In this document: in pieces, positions 26,561 to 36,165 of the stretch
Position numbering within the stretch: the first letter of the stretch is position 1
Layout: each line of letters starts with the position of its first letter
Source of the DNA: an uncultured bacterium
GTDB taxonomy: Bacteria; Bacillota; Clostridia; Lachnospirales; Lachnospiraceae
DNA: 64,000 bases
Direction: 5' to 3'
NCBI GenBank assembly: GCA_947383005.1
Contig: CANDBT010000018.1
Span: 23,506 to 87,505 of the forward strand
Program-made: the position numbers and the translations under genes
The notes under the pieces: generated by a model
Databases searched by the model: none
What the model was told of the DNA's origin: nothing
What the model saw: only the letters and a program-made list of their open reading frames with translations

Positions 26561-28579
26561 ATGGCGGTTAAGTATGCCAGCATTATCATTGATATTTCTC
26601 ATGAAAGCGTAGATCGGATTTTCCAATACCGGATACCGGAAAAGATTTTTTCGGAGGTTCGGGTGGGGACTCAGGTCTGCGTTCCTTTTGGTGCAGGAAA
26701 CCGCGAGCGGAAAGGCTATGTGGTGGAAATCACGGAAAAAGCCGACTATGATGAGTCAAAGATCAAAGAAGTAGCGGGAGTGGTTGAAGGCAGCATTACG
26801 GCAGATTCCCGGCTGATTGAGCTGGCCTGGTGGATGAAGGAGCGCTACGGTTCGACAATGAATCAGGCGTTAAAGACGGTGCTTCCCGTAAAACGCAAAG
26901 TGCGGGCACGCAGCCATCAGACTTTTGGTTTTGAAAAATTGCCGCCGGAGGGGAGCGGATCGGGGGGGATTTTGCCTTTGAACCCGGAACAGCAGCAGAT
27001 TGCGGATACCTTTTGTGCGGATTATGATCGGGGGAAACGAAAACCTTGTCTGATTCATGGAATCACCGGCAGCGGGAAGACGGAAGTATATATGGCCATG
27101 ATCAGCCATGTGTTGGCCCAGGGCCGCCAGGTTATTGTGCTGATACCGGAAATCGCGCTGACCTATCAAACGGTGATGCGGTTTTATGAGCGGTTTGGAG
27201 AGCGTATCTGTGTCATGCACTCCCGGCTGTCGGCGGGAGAACGCTATGAGCAGTTTGAACGGGCAAAAAAGGGAAAGACCGATATTATGATCGGAGCCCG
27301 GTCGGCGCTGTTTACGCCGTTTCCCGATTTAGGCCTGATTATTATGGACGAGGAACATGAAGGAGCTTACAAAAGTGAAGGGGCGCCGCGCTATCATGCC
27401 AGAGAGGTGGCAGAAAAGCTGGCACAGATGAATGATGCCGCTTTGGTGATGGGTTCTGCCACTCCTTCCATGGAGGCTTTTTCCAAAGCGAAGGCAGGGA
27501 TTTACCGATTGTTTTCTTTAGATAAACGGGCCGGGGACGGCAGCAGTCCGGCAACTGTCGAGGTGGTTGATTTGCGTAAGGAAATGAGGGATGGCAATAA
27601 ATCGATTTTCAGCCGCCGCCTGCAGGAATTGATTACCGGCCGTTTGGAAAAAAAAGAACAAGTTATGTTGTTTATGAACCGCCGGGGATATTCCAGTTTT
27701 GTTTCCTGCAGAAGCTGCGGGAAGGCGATCAAGTGCCCACATTGCGACGTGTCCCTGACTCTCCACAATAAAAATCGCCTGATTTGCCATTATTGCGGTT
27801 ATACGATCCCCATGCCCGAGGTTTGCCCGTCTTGCAAATCCGAATATTTGGCCGGGTTTGGCGTAGGTACGCAAAAAGTGGAGGAGATGGCCGTCCGGAG
27901 ATTTCCCCAGGCAAGGATTCTGAGGATGGATTTGGATACCACCTCCCGCAAAGGAGGCCATGAAACCATTCTGGCAGCTTTTGCAAGAGAGGAGGCGGAT
28001 ATCCTGATCGGCACGCAGATGATCGTAAAAGGCCATGATTTTCCGGGAGTGACTTTGGTGGGAATATTGGCGGCGGATGTATCTTTATACGCACCGGATT
28101 TCCGGTGCGTGGAGCGGACTTTTCAGCTCCTGGTCCAGGCGGCCGGAAGGGCCGGAAGGGGAAAAAAACCGGGTATTGCCGTGATTCAGACGTATCTGCC
28201 GGAGCATTATGGGATTCAGACTGCGGCTGCTCAGGATTACAACCATTTTTACCACCAGGAGATGGGCTACCGGGAACTGATGAATTATCCGCCGTCCTGT
28301 CATCTTTTGGGACTGCAGGTATCCGGGCAGGATGAACGGCTTACCAGCCATATGATGGATTTGATTCAGGCGTCGGTGGCGCGTCATTTCGGCAGTTGCG
28401 TAGAGATTATCGGTCCTGTTCCTGCGCCCGTCTATAAAGTAAATGATATTTACAGAAAAATTCTCTATATGAAACAGGGAAATTATGATATACTAATGAA
28501 AATCCGCAAATATGTCCAGGAACGGTGGGATGAGACGGAGGATTGTAAAAAGTTGGCGATTCAGTATGATTTCAGTTAA
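26561..28579 (+). CDS. priA: Primosomal helicase PriA
   Basis: 672 residues, somewhat shorter than the usual ~730-800. Restarts stalled forks by binding fork structures, unwinding with 3'-5' polarity and loading the replicative helicase. Seen: N-terminal 3'BD domain, GITGSGKTEVYM (Walker A, about residue 169), DEEH (about 265), GSATPS, paired zinc cysteines in CRSCGKAIKCPHC and CHYCGYTIPMPEVCPSC (about 385-430), and helicase motifs IGTQMIVKGHDFPGVTLV and QAAGRAGRG. The ATG has a good site (caggagagaat). It is the first gene of a compact conserved series through rpe. Confidence 0.95.
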   Translation: MAVKYASIIIDISHESVDRIFQYRIPEKIFSEVRVGTQVCVPFGAGNRERKGYVVEITEKADYDESKIKEVAGVVEGSITADSRLIELAWWMKERYGSTMNQALKTVLPVKRKVRARSHQTFGFEKLPPEGSGSGGILPLNPEQQQIADTFCADYDRGKRKPCLIHGITGSGKTEVYMAMISHVLAQGRQVIVLIPEIALTYQTVMRFYERFGERICVMHSRLSAGERYEQFERAKKGKTDIMIGARSALFTPFPDLGLIIMDEEHEGAYKSEGAPRYHAREVAEKLAQMNDAALVMGSATPSMEAFSKAKAGIYRLFSLDKRAGDGSSPATVEVVDLRKEMRDGNKSIFSRRLQELITGRLEKKEQVMLFMNRRGYSSFVSCRSCGKAIKCPHCDVSLTLHNKNRLICHYCGYTIPMPEVCPSCKSEYLAGFGVGTQKVEEMAVRRFPQARILRMDLDTTSRKGGHETILAAFAREEADILIGTQMIVKGHDFPGVTLVGILAADVSLYAPDFRCVERTFQLLVQAAGRAGRGKKPGIAVIQTYLPEHYGIQTAAAQDYNHFYHQEMGYRELMNYPPSCHLLGLQVSGQDERLTSHMMDLIQASVARHFGSCVEIIGPVPAPVYKVNDIYRKILYMKQGNYDILMKIRKYVQERWDETEDCKKLAIQYDFS

Positions 28580-28608
28580 AATATACGGATAAAGGAGCAC
28601 GGACAGAT

Positions 28609-29082
28609 ATGGCAATCAGGAAGATTCGGAAAATAGGCGATGACATTTTACGGAAAGAATGCAAAGCGGTTAAGGCGGCGACTCCGCGGATTAAGCAGTT
28701 GGTTGAAGATATGTTTGAAACGATGTATGAGGCAAACGGCGTCGGCCTGGCAGCGCCCCAGGTAGGAGTATTAAAACAGATTGTCGTCATTGATGTGGAG
28801 GACGGCAACCAGTATGTACTGATCAATCCGGAAATATTGGAAGAGAGCGGAAGCCAGACCGGCGAGGAAGGATGTTTAAGCCTTCCCGGAAAGCATGGTA
28901 TGGTGACACGTCCGAATTATGTAAAAGTGAGGGCTTTCGATGAAAATATGCAGCAGTATGAGCTGGAGGGGGAAGAGCTTTTAGCCAGAGCTATTTGCCA
29001 TGAATGCGCCCATCTCCATGGCGGGCTGTTTATCGATCTGGTGGAGGGCGAGCTGATGGATAACGGCAGCGAGGAGGAATAA
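28609..29082 (+). CDS. def: Peptide deformylase
   Basis: 157 residues. Removes the formyl group from nascent N-terminal Met at the ribosome; metal enzyme. Motif 1 GVGLAAPQVG at residues 44-53, motif 2 EEGCLSLPG with metal ligand Cys89, motif 3 HECAH (residues 131-135) with two His ligands and catalytic Glu132. The usual HExDH Asp is Ala here, a minor departure. Two bases separate its stop from fmt, its functional partner. Confidence 0.95.
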   Translation: MAIRKIRKIGDDILRKECKAVKAATPRIKQLVEDMFETMYEANGVGLAAPQVGVLKQIVVIDVEDGNQYVLINPEILEESGSQTGEEGCLSLPGKHGMVTRPNYVKVRAFDENMQQYELEGEELLARAICHECAHLHGGLFIDLVEGELMDNGSEEE

Positions 29083-29084
29083 TC

Positions 29085-30020
29085 ATGAGAATTGTGTTTA
29101 TGGGAACACCCGATTTTTCCGTTCCCACTTTGGAGAGCCTGATTGATTCCCGTCATCAGGTGGCGGCGGTAGTGACGCAGCCGGACAAACCAAGGGGACG
29201 AGGAAAGGAGATTTTGATGTCCCCGGTCAAGGAGGCAGCGATAAAACACAAGATACCGGTATTTCAGCCGGTTCGGGCCAGAGATGATGCTTTTGTGGAA
29301 GAACTGCGCAGGCTGTCTCCCGATGTGGCGGTGGTTATTGCTTTTGGACAGATTTTATCGCGGGAACTTTTGCAGATACCCGTTTATGGGTGCGTGAACA
29401 TTCATGCCTCTTTGCTTCCCCGGTACCGGGGGGCCGCGCCTATCCAGTGGGCGGTAATCAATGGAGATGAGGAAACGGGCCTTACAACAATGATGATGGA
29501 TGAGGGGATGGACACGGGGGATATGCTGGAAAAGCTGGTAGTCCCTCTGAATCCAAAGGAGACCGGCGGCAGTTTGTTTGATCGTCTGAGCTTATTGGGA
29601 GGAGATTTGATTCTTTCCACACTGGACAAGCTGGAAGCGGGGACGATACAAAGGATACCCCAGGATCATGACAAGGCTACTTACGTGAAGAAAATCTCCA
29701 AAGCTTCCGGGGAGATTGACTGGGCGCAAGACGCTGCCTATATCGAACGGTTTATCCGCGGGATGGCGCCGTGGCCCAGCGCGTATACTTTTTTAGAGGG
29801 GAAAATGTTGAAAATATGGGCGGCAAAGACGCTTATGGATGAGAGCGGCCGGCCATGCGGCGAAGTGTTGGATACGTCAGAGAAAGGGATTAAAGTACAG
29901 ACAGGGAAGGGAATGTTAATGATTACCAGCATTCAGCTAGAAGGAAGAAAACGGATGGATACGGCCGCCTTTTTAAGAGGTTTTCCTTTAAAGCCTGGGA
30001 TGCGTCTGGAAAGGAGCTAA
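29085..30020 (+). CDS. fmt: Methionyl-tRNA formyltransferase
   Basis: 311 residues. Transfers formyl from 10-formyl-THF to initiator Met-tRNA. Seen: IVFMGTPDFSVPTLE at the N-terminus, the catalytic block HASLLPRYRGAAPIQWAV near residue 106 and the loop DEGMDTGDM, then a C-terminal OB-like tRNA-binding domain. Starts two bases after the def stop, so translation is coupled; together they set and remove the N-terminal formyl mark. Confidence 0.96.
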   Translation: MRIVFMGTPDFSVPTLESLIDSRHQVAAVVTQPDKPRGRGKEILMSPVKEAAIKHKIPVFQPVRARDDAFVEELRRLSPDVAVVIAFGQILSRELLQIPVYGCVNIHASLLPRYRGAAPIQWAVINGDEETGLTTMMMDEGMDTGDMLEKLVVPLNPKETGGSLFDRLSLLGGDLILSTLDKLEAGTIQRIPQDHDKATYVKKISKASGEIDWAQDAAYIERFIRGMAPWPSAYTFLEGKMLKIWAAKTLMDESGRPCGEVLDTSEKGIKVQTGKGMLMITSIQLEGRKRMDTAAFLRGFPLKPGMRLERS

Positions 30021-30023
30021 TTT

Positions 30024-30743
30024 ATGATACCTTATTTTGGCGGATTTGGTTATGGATTGTGGTTTGATCCGACTTATCTTTTGGTGTTGGCGGGAGCTGT
30101 GCTGTCGATGATGGCTTCGGGTCTGGTCAACAGTACTTTTCAAAAATATTCTCATGTACGCAGCCGTATGGGGATTACCGGGGCGGAAGTAGCGAGAAGG
30201 CTGCTTCAGTCTCAGGGGATTTACGATGTGACGGTGCAGGCGGTCCGGGGACAACTGACGGATCACTATGATCCGCGCACCAGGACGGTAAATTTGTCAG
30301 AGGTGGTTTATGCACAGCCTTCTGTGGCGGCTATCGGAGTGGCGGCACATGAATGCGGCCATGCTATTCAGGATAATGCCGGTTATGTGCCTCTGCGGCT
30401 GCGGGCGGCTTTTGTGCCGATAGCCAATTTGGGAAGCAAATTGTCCTGGCCTTTGATTATTTTGGGGTTGGTGATCGGCATGACCCCTTTTATCCAGGTG
30501 GGGATCTGGATGTTTGTGCTGGCGCTATTGTTTCAGATTATCACTTTGCCGGTGGAATTTAACGCTTCCAGGCGGGCGGTAAGGTTGTTGGATCAAACGG
30601 GAATCCTGGCTGGACAGGAAATCGGTCAGACAAGAAAGGTTCTCGGAGCGGCGGCATTTACTTATGTGGCGGCTGCTATGGCTTCCGTTCTTCAGCTTTT
30701 GCGTCTGGTGATTTTATTTGGAGGACGCAGAAGAGATGACTGA
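30024..30743 (+). CDS. yugP: YugP-family zinc metallopeptidase, membrane protein
   Basis: 239 residues. Zinc motif HECGH at residues 109-113 (VAAHECGHAIQD) with hydrophobic segments at about residues 15-32, 125-170 and 205-225, so the active site sits at the membrane. The Asn in EFNASRRAVRLL and the downstream Glu are typical of the YugP group. No substrate is established for the family. It begins 3 bases after fmt and overlaps rsmB by 8 bases, a placement conserved in Bacillota. Confidence 0.88.
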   Translation: MIPYFGGFGYGLWFDPTYLLVLAGAVLSMMASGLVNSTFQKYSHVRSRMGITGAEVARRLLQSQGIYDVTVQAVRGQLTDHYDPRTRTVNLSEVVYAQPSVAAIGVAAHECGHAIQDNAGYVPLRLRAAFVPIANLGSKLSWPLIILGLVIGMTPFIQVGIWMFVLALLFQIITLPVEFNASRRAVRLLDQTGILAGQEIGQTRKVLGAAAFTYVAAAMASVLQLLRLVILFGGRRRDD

Positions 30744-32082
30744 CGTGACAAAAAGCCGGGAGATTGCCCTGGACATTTTGACAGAGGTATTGGAAAAAGA
30801 TGCTTTCACCCATCAGGTCCTTTTTGGGGCATTGGATAAATACCAATATTTAAAAAAGCCGGATCGGGCTTTTATTACCCGCTTGGTTAATGGTGTTGTG
30901 GAACGTCTGTTGACGATCGATGCGGTGATTGATTCCTGTTCTTCGGTTAAAGTGGCAAAAATGAAGCCGGTGATCCGTACAATACTGAGGATGTCCGTAT
31001 ATCAGATTCTGTGGATGGACCGTATACCGGACCGGGCAGTATGCAGCGAAGCGCTAAAGCTGGCAGCCAGCCGGCATTTTGGAGGGCTGAAGGGCTTTGT
31101 CAATGGGGTACTGCGGGAGATAGCAAGGCAGAAAGTCCGGTTCCCGTCTGGTATAAAAGAAGGGGCAGACTGGCAAATTCAATATTCCATGCCCCAATGG
31201 CTGATTGACATGTGGAAAGAAGCCTATGATGACGATACGGTGGAACATCTGCTACAGGCTTTTTTTGAAGACGGCCCGTTGGCAGTCCGCTGCAACAAGA
31301 GCCTGGCGTCTGTGGATGAAAGTAAAGCAAGTCTGGAAAGCCAGGGGGTAAAGGTTTCGTCAAGCCCTCTTACCGATCAGGTATTATTGTTGGAACAACT
31401 GGATTATCTGGAAGGGCTGGAGGCGTTTAAGCGGGGCTGGATTACGCCGCAGGATACGGCTTCTGTACTGGCAGGGCTGGCGGCTTCCCCGCAACCGGGA
31501 GACAGGATTGTGGATGTTTGCGGCGCGCCAGGAGGGAAAAGCCTGCATATGGCGGATTGCCTTGCCGGCACCGGACTGGTGCTGCTCAGGGATCTGACCG
31601 AAGAAAAGGTAGCCTTGGCCCGTGAAAATATTGCCCGTGCCGGTTTTGCCAATATCCAGGCTCAGGTATGGGATGCCAGGGAGTTGGACGAGCGACTGAC
31701 GGCACAGGCGGATATTGTTATTGCCGATCTGCCTTGTTCCGGTTTGGGAGTGATCGGGAAAAAGCCGGATATTAAATACCGGGTGTCTGCCGGCCGGATC
31801 GAGGAGCTGGCCATGTTGCAGCGGCAGATTTTATCCGTGGCGGCCCAGTATGTAAAACCAGGCGGAAAATTGATTTACAGCACATGCACGATCAGCCGTC
31901 GGGAAAACGAAGAGCAGCGACAGTGGTTTTTGGCGAATTTCCCTTTTACGGCAGGAAGCTTGGACAGCATAGCCGGACCGCTTTTTGCAGAAAAGACTTT
32001 GGAGGAAGGATATGTTCAGCTCCTTCCTGGCCGTTATCCCTGCGATGGTTTTTTTATTGCTGTTTTTCAAAGAAAGGAATAG
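30736..32082 (+). CDS. rsmB: 16S rRNA (cytosine-967 C5)-methyltransferase
   Basis: 448 residues from the ATG at 30736, which has ggagg about 11 bases upstream; the frame also opens at a TTG, 30718. N-terminal NusB-like RNA-binding domain (residues ~1-140), then a Rossmann methyltransferase: SAM loop VDVCGAPGGKSLHMAD and the two cysteines in ADLPCSGLGVIGKKPD and IYSTCTI, the first acting in product release and the second in catalysis in this family. One motif detail is odd: LLRDLTEEKV where VARDLTE or ALDIHE types are usual. Overlaps yugP by 8 bases. Confidence 0.94.
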   Translation: MTDVTKSREIALDILTEVLEKDAFTHQVLFGALDKYQYLKKPDRAFITRLVNGVVERLLTIDAVIDSCSSVKVAKMKPVIRTILRMSVYQILWMDRIPDRAVCSEALKLAASRHFGGLKGFVNGVLREIARQKVRFPSGIKEGADWQIQYSMPQWLIDMWKEAYDDDTVEHLLQAFFEDGPLAVRCNKSLASVDESKASLESQGVKVSSSPLTDQVLLLEQLDYLEGLEAFKRGWITPQDTASVLAGLAASPQPGDRIVDVCGAPGGKSLHMADCLAGTGLVLLRDLTEEKVALARENIARAGFANIQAQVWDARELDERLTAQADIVIADLPCSGLGVIGKKPDIKYRVSAGRIEELAMLQRQILSVAAQYVKPGGKLIYSTCTISRRENEEQRQWFLANFPFTAGSLDSIAGPLFAEKTLEEGYVQLLPGRYPCDGFFIAVFQRKE

Positions 32083-32099
32083 ATGGGGAAGACTGAGCT

Positions 32100-33134
32100 A
32101 TGGAAAAGGCAGAGATAAAATCATTATATCCGGAAGAGCTGAAAAAACGGCTTGTCCAATTTGGAGAACCCCCCTTTCGGGCCGGGCAGGTTTATGAATG
32201 GCTGCATCAGAAATTAGCGACGGATTTTTCTCAGATGACCAATATACCCAAAACGCTTAAAGAACAGCTTGAACAGCATTTTACGCTGTGCGTATTAGAG
32301 CCGGCGGAGGTAAAGATATCACGGTTGGACGGTACGCGCAAATATCTTTTTCGGCTTGCGGACGGTAATGTGATTGAAAGCGTTTGGATGCAGTACCATC
32401 ATGGAAATTCGGTCTGCATATCTTCCCAGGTTGGCTGCAGAATGGGGTGCAGGTTTTGCGCGTCCACGTTAGACGGTCTGGAAAGGAATCTGACGGCAGC
32501 AGAAATGTTGGAGCAGGTGTATCGGATTCAGACGCTGACCGGAAAGCGGGTTTCCCACATTGTGATTATGGGTTCAGGAGAGCCTTTTGATAATTATGAT
32601 CAGATAGTGCGGTTTATCCGTCTTATCTCGGAAGAAAAGGGGCTGAATATCAGCCTGCGGAATATAACGGTTTCTACCTGCGGCCTTGTTCCTGAGATAC
32701 GGCGTTTTGTCGGCGAGGGACTCCCGGTGACATTGGCTTTGTCTCTCCACGCCTCCAGTGATCAGGTGAGGAAGACGCTTATGCCGATAGCAAACCGTTA
32801 TTCTTTAAATGAGGTGCTTGATGCCTGCGGGGAGTATTTTGCCGCTACGGGCCGGCGGCTGACTTTTGAATATAGTTTGATTAAGAACGAGAATGACAGC
32901 CAGGCAGAGGCAGAAGCTCTTTCAAGGCTTTTGAAAGGCCGTCATGGCCATGTGAATTTAATACCGGTAAATCCTGTCAAAGAAAGGAATTATGTCCGAT
33001 CCGACAGAAGATCCATAGAAAAATTTAAAAATGTTCTTGAAAAAAACGGGATTCCTGTTACCATAAGAAGGGAGATGGGACAGGATATCCATGGCGCATG
33101 CGGCCAGCTTCGGCGAAGCTTTATCCTATCATAA
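32100..33134 (+). CDS. rlmN: 23S rRNA/tRNA adenine-C2 methyltransferase RlmN
   Basis: 344 residues. Radical-SAM enzyme methylating A2503 of 23S rRNA (and tRNA A37 in some species). Cluster cysteines Cys113, Cys117 and Cys120 in GCRMGCRFCAST; the methyl-carrying Cys lies near the C-terminus in DIHGACGQL. GSGEPFDNYD and SLHASSDQVRKTLMPI are also family blocks. The C-terminus is close to expected length; the downstream PP2C gene has its own ribosome site after a 70-bp gap. Confidence 0.96.
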   Translation: MEKAEIKSLYPEELKKRLVQFGEPPFRAGQVYEWLHQKLATDFSQMTNIPKTLKEQLEQHFTLCVLEPAEVKISRLDGTRKYLFRLADGNVIESVWMQYHHGNSVCISSQVGCRMGCRFCASTLDGLERNLTAAEMLEQVYRIQTLTGKRVSHIVIMGSGEPFDNYDQIVRFIRLISEEKGLNISLRNITVSTCGLVPEIRRFVGEGLPVTLALSLHASSDQVRKTLMPIANRYSLNEVLDACGEYFAATGRRLTFEYSLIKNENDSQAEAEALSRLLKGRHGHVNLIPVNPVKERNYVRSDRRSIEKFKNVLEKNGIPVTIRREMGQDIHGACGQLRRSFILS

Positions 33135-33204
33135 GAATTTTCATTTCTGCCAGCGGCGGAATTCTTGTTTGATTGGACAGCCGCAAAAAAGGAGGTTGAG
33201 GTTT

Positions 33205-33948
33205 ATGGAAGCATATGCGTTTACCGATGTCGGCTTAAACCGCAGCATGAATCAGGATTATGTCTACGCTTCCACGGCCCCGCTGGGGTCTTTGGATAAT
33301 TTATTTATTGTGGCCGATGGAATGGGCGGACATAAAGCGGGAGACTATGCGTCTCGTTTTGTAGTGGAAAACCTGGTAGATTTTTGGGGGAACAGATTTT
33401 CCCAGAAAGATGTACATGGTATTCTAAAAGACGGAATACGGCGGGTGAACCGGGATTTGTATCATAAAGCAAACCATAACCTGGATCTGTCCGGTACAGG
33501 AACTACCCTGGTGGCGGCTACAATAAAAAGCGGCGTGCTTTATGTGGCTAATATCGGGGACAGCCGTCTTTATTTGCTGAGGCAGGTACTGCAGCAGGTG
33601 ACAAAAGATCATTCTTATGTGGAAGAGCTGGTGGCCCTGGGGAAAATGAAACGGGGAAGCTGGGATTATCAGCAGAAGAAGAATATCATTACCCGGGCAG
33701 TGGGAACCAGCGAGCATGTGGATGTGGATCTGTTTGCGATGAAGCTGAAGCCAGGCGATTATATCCTGATGTGTTCCGACGGCCTTAGCAATATGGTAGA
33801 TGAATTTGAAATAGAATATATTATCCGTACAGAAGAGAAACTGAAAAAAAAGGCGAAAGACTTGGTAGAGGCCGCTAACCGAAACGGGGGAAAAGATAAT
33901 ATTTCGGTGGTCCTTATCGATCCGCAGATAAGCGAGGTGGCGCTATGA
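33205..33948 (+). CDS. prpC: PP2C-type Ser/Thr phosphatase (PrpC/Stp)
   Basis: 247 residues. I place the start at 33205 (MEAYAFTDVGLNRSMNQD) because aaaaaggagg lies 10 bases upstream; the longer open frame overlaps rlmN. Metal-binding PP2C motifs: NQD near residue 17, VADGMGGHKAG near 34-44, SGTGTTLVAA, VANIGDSRLYLL, and MCSDGLSNMVD with the closing GGKDNISVVL. Reverses phosphorylation by the kinase encoded immediately downstream, with which it overlaps by four bases (ATGA). Confidence 0.95.
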   Translation: MEAYAFTDVGLNRSMNQDYVYASTAPLGSLDNLFIVADGMGGHKAGDYASRFVVENLVDFWGNRFSQKDVHGILKDGIRRVNRDLYHKANHNLDLSGTGTTLVAATIKSGVLYVANIGDSRLYLLRQVLQQVTKDHSYVEELVALGKMKRGSWDYQQKKNIITRAVGTSEHVDVDLFAMKLKPGDYILMCSDGLSNMVDEFEIEYIIRTEEKLKKKAKDLVEAANRNGGKDNISVVLIDPQISEVAL

Positions 33949-36140
33949 TATTAAGACCGGGAACGTATTTACAGGATCGTTATGAGATTTTGGAACAGAT
34001 TGGTTCCGGCGGCATGTCGGTGGTATATAAGGCAAAATGCCATAAACTGAATCGCCTGGTAGCGATAAAAGTGCTGAAGGAAGAATTCAGCAGCGATGAA
34101 AATTTTGTGGGTAAATTCAAAATGGAAGCCCAGGCCGCGGCCAGATTATCCCATCCCAATATTGTCAGCGTATATGATGTTATTGACGAGGGGAAGCTTC
34201 ATTACATTGTTATGGAACTTATCGAGGGAGTGACCTTGAAGGCATATATTTCCAAAAAAGGAAGATTGGAAGCCAAGGAAACCATTGGCATTGCTATTCA
34301 GGTGGCTCAGGGAATTGCCGCTGCTCACGAGCAGCATATTATTCATCGGGATATTAAACCGCAAAATATGATTATATCCCGGGACGGAAAGGTTAAAGTG
34401 GCGGATTTTGGTATCGCCAGAGGGGTTACGGCCCAAACGATGACTTCCGCGGCCATGGGATCGGTTCATTATATTTCCCCGGAACAGGCCAGAGGCGGTT
34501 ACAGCGATGAGCGCAGCGATATCTATTCTCTGGGAATTACCATGTATGAAATGGTCACTGGCCGGCTTCCCTTTGACGGTGATACCACGGTTGCTATCGC
34601 TTTATCCCATTTGGAGGAAGCTATCGTACCGCCCAGCGCTTACAATCCTGAAATTCCTGCCAGTCTGGAAAAAATCATATTGAAATGTACGTTAAAAAAG
34701 CCGGAATATCGCTATGTGGGCGCGAATAGCCTGATTGCTGACCTGCGTAAAGCGCTGGTGCAGCCGGACGGGGAATTTGTACAGGACGCTCCGGCAAAAA
34801 AGGCTTTGGATGGACAGACGGCACAGTTGTCTGATTTAGAGCTTCCTCCGATAAGCAGACGCGGCAAATTTGCCGATCATGAAGAGCCTGTGCGGGAGTA
34901 TGTGCGGGAAATCGGCAAAGAAGCAGCAGTAACCCGTTATTCGGAGGAGAGAAAAAAGCCGTCTGAGCGCCGCAAAGCCGGGAGGGTACGGGACTATGAT
35001 GAGGAACAGGAAGCGGATAGCGTAAATCCTCAGATTGAGCGGCTGCTGGCGGCAATTGGGATTGTGGTGGCGATTATTATCGTTGCCGTATTGATTGTGG
35101 TCTTTACCAAGCTGGGAGGAATATTCCAGTCCGGTTCCGGTCTTTGGGGAAATGAGGACAGCACCGAGAGCGAGAGTATGCTGGTGCAGACGGATGCCAA
35201 CGGGGAAACCTTAAAGGATACGGAGATTTATATGCCGGATGTAATGGACCTGGCGGAAGATTTGGCGGAAGCTAAGCTTAAAGAAAATTTCCTCAATATG
35301 AAGGCAACTTATCAGACTTCGGAAGAAGTGGAAAAAGGTTATGTGATGTCCCAGGATCCGGCACAGGGAACCGTGGTGTCCAAGTATTCCCATGTCAATG
35401 TGGTAATCAGCCTTGGTTCGGATAAAATTGATTTGACGGAACTGCAGATCAGTACATTGAGCGTTACGGCAGCCAGCAGGCTTTTGGAAGATAAAGGTTT
35501 GGCAGTACAGCTTATCGAGGAAGAAAATGAAACCGTGCCCAAGGGAGAGCTGATTCGTTACGAACCGGAGAAAGCGGCAGCAGGGAGTACGATTACCATG
35601 TATGTAAGCCTTGGTCCTCATGTGGAGATGGTGCAGGTGCCGGATTTAGTGGGTAAGCCGGAAGAGGAGGCTATTGCTTTGCTGGGAGAAGCGGGGTTGG
35701 TTCCTGGCGAAACCTCCTCGGAAAACAGCGAAACGGTTCCCAAAGGGAATGTCATTCGCCAGTCCGGCGGGGAAAACGGCCAGATAGAAGCCGGGGGAAA
35801 AATCAGCTATGTAATCAGCAGCGGTCCGGCAGCAAAAAAACCTCAACGGTACGTAGCTTCCATTAATGATACCTATGATTTAAGTAATCTGATCGGACCC
35901 GGAGCAGGAGGAGCCAGTTTCACGGTAATGATCCGGCTGCATCAGGTGGATGCGGACGGTACTCCGGTATACCGGACTCTGACCGAACCGAAAACCATCA
36001 GCGGGGCTACGCTGCTTCCGATTAACTATACGAGTATTGAGAGTATAAATGGAAGTGACCAGGGTGAGGTGGAAGTCGTGGATGTGGAATCGGGGGCCGT
36101 ATTAAAGTCCTATCCGTTGACCTTTTTCCGGATGGATTGA
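33945..36140 (+). CDS. prkC: Membrane Ser/Thr kinase with PASTA domains (PrkC/StkP type)
   Basis: 731 residues. Kinase domain ~10-270: P-loop GSGGMSVVYKA, invariant Lys in VAIKVLKEEF, HRDIKPQNMI, ADFGIAR and GSVHYISPEQ (activation segment). Residues ~280-365 are a charged juxtamembrane linker; one membrane helix at ~367-387; then three extracellular PASTA-like repeats (about 430-640) such as VPDLVGKPEEEAIALLGEAG, followed by a ~90-residue Ser/Thr-containing tail that is not a PASTA. Members sense lipid II or muropeptides and regulate wall synthesis, division and germination. Overlaps prpC by 4 bases; murE/murF nearby fit the context. Confidence 0.95.
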   Translation: MILRPGTYLQDRYEILEQIGSGGMSVVYKAKCHKLNRLVAIKVLKEEFSSDENFVGKFKMEAQAAARLSHPNIVSVYDVIDEGKLHYIVMELIEGVTLKAYISKKGRLEAKETIGIAIQVAQGIAAAHEQHIIHRDIKPQNMIISRDGKVKVADFGIARGVTAQTMTSAAMGSVHYISPEQARGGYSDERSDIYSLGITMYEMVTGRLPFDGDTTVAIALSHLEEAIVPPSAYNPEIPASLEKIILKCTLKKPEYRYVGANSLIADLRKALVQPDGEFVQDAPAKKALDGQTAQLSDLELPPISRRGKFADHEEPVREYVREIGKEAAVTRYSEERKKPSERRKAGRVRDYDEEQEADSVNPQIERLLAAIGIVVAIIIVAVLIVVFTKLGGIFQSGSGLWGNEDSTESESMLVQTDANGETLKDTEIYMPDVMDLAEDLAEAKLKENFLNMKATYQTSEEVEKGYVMSQDPAQGTVVSKYSHVNVVISLGSDKIDLTELQISTLSVTAASRLLEDKGLAVQLIEEENETVPKGELIRYEPEKAAAGSTITMYVSLGPHVEMVQVPDLVGKPEEEAIALLGEAGLVPGETSSENSETVPKGNVIRQSGGENGQIEAGGKISYVISSGPAAKKPQRYVASINDTYDLSNLIGPGAGGASFTVMIRLHQVDADGTPVYRTLTEPKTISGATLLPINYTSIESINGSDQGEVEVVDVESGAVLKSYPLTFFRMD

Positions 36141-36165
36141 CCGTGTCTCTGAGTCAGGGGGGATT